From contig NW_022985561.1 of NCBI RefSeq assembly GCF_010093815.1, positions 376,045-440,044 on the forward strand: a stretch of 64,000 nucleotides of DNA, written 5' to 3'. Made by a program: the position numbers and the translations under genes. This DNA is from Pseudovirgaria hyperparasitica. Its lineage: Eukaryota; Ascomycota; Dothideomycetes; Acrospermales; Acrospermaceae. Each line of letters starts with the position of its first letter. Within the stretch, counting starts at the first letter, position 1. The notes under the pieces were generated by a model. It was not told where the DNA came from. It worked only from the letters and a program-made list of their open reading frames with translations, and made no database searches. Shown one piece after another: positions 59,212-64,000 of this stretch.

Positions 59212-60349
59212 ATGTCTCGCCACGGTGGGCACCACAATAAAGGCAATTTCGGCCTCGAGGCCCTTGGTATCGGGAGTGCAGTGGGCGTCATCGCCGGGAC
59301 CTACAAGTTCGGCGAATTCCTTCACAATGCGAAGAAGCTCCAAGAAGTGCACCTCGAAAACCAGGCTTTTGTATCCGTCGCCCAGCGCGCCTCGCTCGAC
59401 CTGCGCGAGACTGCGCGCCTGCTCGCACATCCCAAAATCAAGCATGCGTTGAGCACGAACCCTGAGAAGAGAGCTTGGATTGAAGGCGCAATTAGGGACA
59501 CGGAAAAGGGCGTCGCATTCTTGGTTAGGCATACGAAGCGCGTGGATAAAGATGTACATGGCGGGAGCTGGGGCTTTGGGATACGGAATAGGTTTCGTTG
59601 GGTGTTGGATGATCGTGATAAAGCGGTTCATGCAAGAATTGAGCTTGTGACGGCGCACCAAACGCTATTGGAGGTGATAGGGTTCTTAGGAAGCCTGGAG
59701 CCAATGGCTCGTCATGAAGAGAAAGCAGACAGGCGACAAGTGGATGTCCATGTTGAACATGACAGTCGGCGGGAGGTAGATATCGAATATGACAGGCCCC
59801 GTGAGGTTGATGTCGACTTCAACGTCAAGAAGGAGTACGAGTATAGAGATGAGAGGCCACGCTATGAATACGATGTTCACCGGGAGGTCAGAGTCGATCG
59901 TCGCGGCGGGCACAAAGACGAGGGTTACGACAGTCATGACGAATCTGATTTCCAATTCCTGCGACATGGCCTAGGTCAACCCACCGACGAGAGAAGATAT
60001 GTTGACGCAGAGGTACCAGAATTTTGACTGCCTTAGATTAATAAGAGCTAATAAGGAATAGGGCAACATTGTCACCGAGAACGTGGCCCGTAACGTCACC
60101 TACCGCAGGGAATATGAAGTCCAGGAAGAACCACGCTATGCCCCTGCTAGCGAGCGTGTCAGCTACAGAAAACAATATAAAGTTCATGAGGAACCACGCT
60201 ACACCCCTACAGGTGAACGATACACCTACCGCCGCGACTATGAAGCTCGCCATGATGAACCCGAAAGGGTCGAATATCGCAGGCCATATGTTGAGGATGA
60301 ACCACCAAGAGAACACCGTGGGAAATGGCCGCCACCAAGCAGGTTGTAA
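59212..60349 (+). CDS. Uncharacterised protein with Tyr/Arg/Glu-rich tandem repeats
   Basis: Two exons (59212-60012, 60062-60349) join in phase across a 49-base intron with a GCTAAT branch, giving about 362 residues. A Gly/Ala hydrophobic stretch (LEALGIGSAVGVIAGTYKFG) near residue 15 may insert in a membrane. Residues about 40-165 are helical and of a type I do not recognise. From about 175 the protein turns repetitive and highly charged: alternating acidic/basic strand-like units (REVDIEY, REVDVDF, YEYRDERPRYEYDV). Exon 2 adds 21-residue repeats of the form TYRREYEV-EEPRY-P---ER, two near-perfect and two degenerate. A frame reading through the intron ends at 60027. No family is known to me. 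It may be a lineage-specific structural or scaffold protein. Confidence 0.65.
60095..60220 (+). repeat. 63-base coding tandem repeat
   Basis: Unit 1 at 60095-60157 and unit 2 at 60158-60220 each encode 21 residues of the same plan (YR/K, EEPRY, P, ER). Degenerate third and fourth units follow to about 60320. The unit length keeps the frame. Confidence 0.75.
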
Positions 60350-60548
60350 TAGGGAGTTGACCATTTCATTACATAGAAGATGCCTGCTTCTTATTTGGAA
60401 AACAATATCACAGACGACGAGACGCGTTGAATTAGCACGAATACATCTGAATTCCTCTTGTCAACGAGCTCTGAAATTTTGTTCCGGCTTCCTTATACTA
60501 TCAGCCTGTACTCATAAGATCATTCCTTCTTGCTCTGTCTCCGTCGGA

Positions 60549-61177
60549 TTACATCAACTTTCTCTCCTTAACCTCCGCGATCATTTCCACCCACATTTCC
60601 TTTCCTCCTGGTCCTGGATCCACCCCTTTCGCCTTCTCCTCAATAGTGGCCCAGTTCTGCTTTATCCAAGCAACATCCTCCCCGGCCGCGGGAATGCTAA
60701 ATCCCGCTTCTACCCCGCCCACGATATCGCCTAGCATAAAAACCGCATGCAGCTAACACTCTTATTAGCACGTCTCCCCCAGATTCCCAATCACTATGCA
60801 ACACAACTCACCTCCCGCTCCTCCTCCGGCACATGCGCCCCCTTGCCAGTCACCCGCTCCTCCTCCGTCGAACGCGCTAGATGAGGCGCGATTTCGGTAT
60901 CCCAGAACTGGCTTATTTCTGCCGCGACGCCATTGAAATCCGCCGCTGTGCGCGAGCCGCCGTCGCGCACATGTGCGAAGATGTAGTTTGTGCGTCTTGG
61001 CTTGCCGCCTACGTATGTGGGTGGCTCGATGGCAGGGTCTTGGTATTCGAACTTGACGTTCACGAAGTGGCGCGGGGCTGTGAAGCGCTCCGAGTGCGTG
61101 GTGGTGATGTGAGACGCGATGGCGGCGCACTGTGGTTTTGAGAGAGGAGTGGAGTGGTGGATGATGTAGAATGGCAT
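60549..61177 (-). CDS. cis-3-chloroacrylate dehalogenase-like tautomerase
   Basis: Tautomerase-superfamily protein of about 189 residues in two exons (61177-60812, 60752-60549). The start at 61177 places Pro directly after Met (MPFYIIHHS), as required because the superfamily uses an N-terminal Pro as catalytic base after Met removal. VNVKFEY, a GG turn and TNYIFAHVRDGGSR with candidate substrate-binding arginines follow, as in cis-CaaD-like (Tautomerase_3) fungal proteins. Exon 2 provides LGDIVGGVEAGFSIP and AWIKQNW, also seen in fungal members. Upstream in-frame ATGs would bury the Pro and are rejected. The natural substrate is unknown. Dehalogenation of synthetic compounds need not be its role. 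Confidence 0.85.
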
Positions 61178-61536
61178 CTTGGGGTGGGAGTAGGTTCCAG
61201 GTGAGAAAAGGGCAAGGGATGGGTCCAAGGGAATAAAGCGCTGCGATAAAGGTTGAGAATGAAGATAGGTCCCCGGACATATGGACGGCAGCTTAGACGT
61301 ATATATAATCTTCGATTAGGCTTTTGACTCTGGAGCTCCCGATCGCATAAACCATCAGTAATGCTAGTAGCTGTGGGTTATAACCCCGCATCTTGTCTCG
61401 AACTAAGCAGTCCTACCGGCAACTCGGTGGACACAGTGCGGTGCGACCCAGTGCATCATAAGGGGGGGGGGGCATGCATCATGGGTGTATTTGGCCGTGA
61501 TTACTATACTTGGGCTATGCCGAGTAACTAATCAAA
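61178..61536. other. Intergenic region with an 11-G run
   Basis: Upstream of the tautomerase and downstream of the NEDD8 E1 subunit. A run of 11 G lies at 61462-61472, followed by CATGCATCATG. TATATATAA near 61301-61309 could be a minus-strand TATA element for the tautomerase. Confidence 0.45.
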
Positions 61537-63428
61537 CTACAGTCGCAGGACCGAGCTCTTGCTCATTATGCCATCGAAAAGACACACATTGTCTACCGGT
61601 ACGTACTGCTTGGTAACCACTTTGATGACTTCCTGTGCAATAAGACCTCCTGCAAGAGACGAAATGTTGTGGAGCTCCGAGCCACCGGCACGAACACTAT
61701 CGTAAGATTAGTAATACTCGACTTTAGTGTATGCTAAGGACTTACAGTTCGCGTACGTATTGCTCGATCTTGCCTTTAGCAACGGTTTGTTCTGATGCTG
61801 ACATAGCTATACCAGACTGTTGTATCAGATCGTCGGTGATGGCATATGCCATACTTGCCATCATCTCTACGTCGCTCTCTGTATTGTTTTCGCCGGGGAC
61901 TACCGAGGCACTACCAAGACCACCAGTTGTGTGAGATGATATGAATGAATCATAAGCAAGAAATGCAATGTACAGGAGTACGAGAGAGTCAGGATCAGTT
62001 AGTGATAAAGCCGCGAACTTGGCACGATCTCCCCATGCTGGCATTTGTCCCGGCATCATAATATGAAATGGCCGCCCACGCACCAATTTGATGTGAGCTG
62101 CCCCTTTGCAAAAGGCTTCGATTTCGCTATCCTCGATTTGTGAAGTTCGACCAAGTTGCTTCTCGATGGCGCGGACGTTCTCCGTGACTTCACCGATATC
62201 ATGCCGCGCTTTAGTCTTATATGTGTTCTGGAGCTCGATGTAATCTTTGGACTGTGCCTTCATATCTGGTACAGAGCCTGGTAGAGGTAGTGCTGAGTGA
62301 GTCTTGTGGAAGGTGGATATGGCGTGCGCTATTATCCAGAACGATGCAGACTGGGTAGTGAGATTCTGGCACTCCGCAGCCTCGAACACCTCCCTAACGC
62401 CACTGCCTAGAGATGGTGGGTTTAAAGACTTCAAGACCGCAGCAACAGCCTCGTCGTAGTTTTCCTCGCCCCCTTCCGGTGTGTTGGTACGTGCTCCCTT
62501 GGCGACGGACTCTCTGAACGCAGTCTTGTCTTTATAATTGCCAGGTGCCTGTCCGTCGTGTTCAGCTTTCCAGAGGTCGAGATAGTGGAGAAGCAGTAGC
62601 ACATAAGGTACATGCCCATGGTCATGCTCATTCATCTGTTCTAGGCCTGTCGTCTTTCGTCTCGCCAGATCTAATAGCGAAGGCCATGGGGTAAGTAGGC
62701 GAAGGTCTTGTGTTGATAACGGATCAGGATGTGTGTCGACAATGGGAAATGAAGGTGACAGATGAACGGAAAATTGTGCATAAAAACCTACACAGTGTAT
62801 GTAGAAGATGGGAGTTCCTGTAGTAGACGCATGTGATGATATTTGAGCAAGGATCTCGGCTTTTACGGGAGATGTGACCATGATGAGCGTGTATGGCTTC
62901 AAAGCTAATTGATTGGAGAGGAACGACTCTATATGCTAGCTGCTCGTCAGCACTCCTCTGCTACAAGTTGCGTTGGACAAACATCTGTTATGAAGTCCCC
63001 TTGGACATCTGGATTCAGTTCCTTGAGCAGATTGCACGTATGCTCTGCTCGATAACCGCCCAGATGCTGCTCCTCGAGAAAGAAGTTCACACCCAAATCA
63101 GCTTCAGTGATTATGCCGGAGTCGAGAATCGTGAAATGACCAACACCTTGACCAGTCAACAATGCGTCTGCCAGATGCCTATCCGGAAGGATCACTGACC
63201 TGGCAATACTAGATTCTTTAATGTTTCTATTCCAACTACACCAGGGCCAGAGTTTATGAGAAGAAGTCGTGATTCTTCGAGAGCAGCCTGACCGCTGGCA
63301 GCCCACAGTCGTAGCTGGCGGTCATATCTGCGTTCATCAGCGATAACGAGGCGGCGAATGCATTTCGGAGCTCACTTCTTCTCCTTGGACGTGGGCCCGT
63401 GGAGTATTGGCGGCGTGGGACTTTCCAT
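61537..63428 (-). CDS. ULA1: NEDD8-activating enzyme E1 regulatory subunit
   Basis: Partner of UBA3 in the heterodimeric E1 that activates NEDD8 (RUB1) for cullin modification. Five exons give about 564 residues: 63428-63376, 63327-63200, 63146-62983, 62935-61746 and 61696-61537, all in phase. The N-terminal half of the adenylation fold shows [46 protein letters not shown] and [36 protein letters not shown] and [23 protein letters not shown] follow. The last exon ends with [23 protein letters not shown] and DNVCLFDGI, the conserved end of APPBP1/ULA1 proteins. The start MESPTPP at 63428 was chosen because it sits just before the conserved YDRQ; an ORF from 63653 would add an unlikely leader. 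Confidence 0.93.
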
Positions 63429-64000
63429 ATCCTGCGGAATCACCAAGGCCCTAGTTTCGTGTCGGCCAGGTCGAAGAGAAGATCCGAAGTTACATTCTTG
63501 AGAAGACGTAGGCAACGCTCCGACGAACGACCAGAGAACTGCCGGCAGATTCATACACCGACATTTTGACCGCCTTACTTCTGCCTTAGGCCGCCATAGA
63601 ACATCACGCCCCTCCCTCGCCTGAACAATATCATAATACTGCGGGGCAGCCATCGTGATCCTGCATGCGCCGGGACACGCCCTGGCGGACAGTTCCAGCG
63701 GTGGGAACTATCAACGGTTTCCGACTTTGAGGATCCTTCTCCGCGCGCAATCATTGTCCGTCAGTTCCGGAGGAGAATCTTCGTTGCAACGGCCTACGTC
63801 GCAGTATCACAATTCGTCCTCCCAAGGTTGTTCAGCTCTGAGTCAGTCTATCTCACCCGAACGGCCAGTGAGAAAGACCAGGACTTGTCTCACAAGGCCT
63901 ATAAAAGAGCCCCTCCGCTCCTGTGCCATTAATGCACCTATCGTCAAGTCTGTTCCTCTGCATATCTTCAACCAAATCAACCGCAAGAGTGACCTTGCAC
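63429..64000. other. Right edge, divergent promoter region
   Basis: Upstream of the NEDD8 E1 subunit. No coding exon is supported. The last 110 bases have the look of a core promoter and leader for a plus-strand gene beyond the window. Confidence 0.4.
63900..63907 (+). promoter_or_regulatory. TATA box near the right edge
   Basis: TATAAAAG followed by a C/T-rich segment and CATCTTCAACCAAATCAACCGC resembles a fungal core promoter and leader reading rightward out of the window. Confidence 0.45.

Noticed and set aside
63429-63653. N-terminal extension of the NEDD8 E1 subunit to an ATG at 63653
   Set aside because: The extra 75 residues are Arg/Ser-rich with no relation to the family, and the conserved fold begins right after the ATG at 63428.

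Overview
This window is nuclear DNA of a filamentous ascomycete (Pezizomycotina). The evidence is short GT-AG introns of about 43-140 bases with CTRAC/CTAAC branch points, gene families typical of this group (Zn2Cys6 regulator, Clr5-like protein, Bys1-like secreted protein, surface NADase with a TNT fold, DUF7029/DUF7223-type GPI protein), and monocistronic genes on both strands. A dothideomycete fits the look of several proteins, but that placement is inference. Nothing suggests an organelle, plasmid or prokaryotic origin, and I saw no rRNA gene, tRNA gene, CRISPR array or intact transposon.

Layout. 1-11 kb is accessory: a two-zinc-finger transcription factor, a short-chain dehydrogenase, an unrecognised protein, a secreted NADase and a Bys1-like secreted protein, with long gene-poor spacers. 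11.7-19.3 kb is conserved: isopentenyl-diphosphate isomerase (sterol/isoprenoid synthesis), homocitrate synthase (lysine synthesis), a MYND-finger protein and an Asi-like membrane RING ubiquitin ligase. 19.7-32.4 kb is fast-evolving: a Clr5-like DNA-binding protein, three unrecognised spliced genes, a coiled-coil exon remnant, an AT-rich spacer and a GPI-anchored protein. At least two proteins here seem to share a C-terminal helical module. 33.7-37.9 kb is the mitochondrial RNA polymerase RPO41.

38-50.8 kb is accessory metabolism: a decayed berberine-bridge-type oxidase, an O-methyltransferase, a cytochrome P450, a type II membrane glycosyltransferase, an APH-fold kinase and an MFS transporter. 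Together these look like tailoring and transport genes of a small specialised-metabolite locus with no backbone synthase in view. 51.2-63.4 kb is mostly housekeeping: MDV1 (mitochondrial fission), ARO7 (chorismate mutase), ALG3 (N-glycan mannosyltransferase), an eIF1A-domain protein, a lineage-type Tyr/Arg/Glu repeat protein, a cis-CaaD-like tautomerase and the NEDD8-activating enzyme regulatory subunit. The last 570 bases look like the promoter of a plus-strand gene that begins beyond the window.

Exon boundaries were derived by hand from splice consensus and phase. Where phase and protein family agree (IDI1, homocitrate synthase, ARO7, ALG3, MDV1, NEDD8 E1 subunit, P450, OMT, MFS) they should be close to exact. 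For unrecognised genes they are best guesses.
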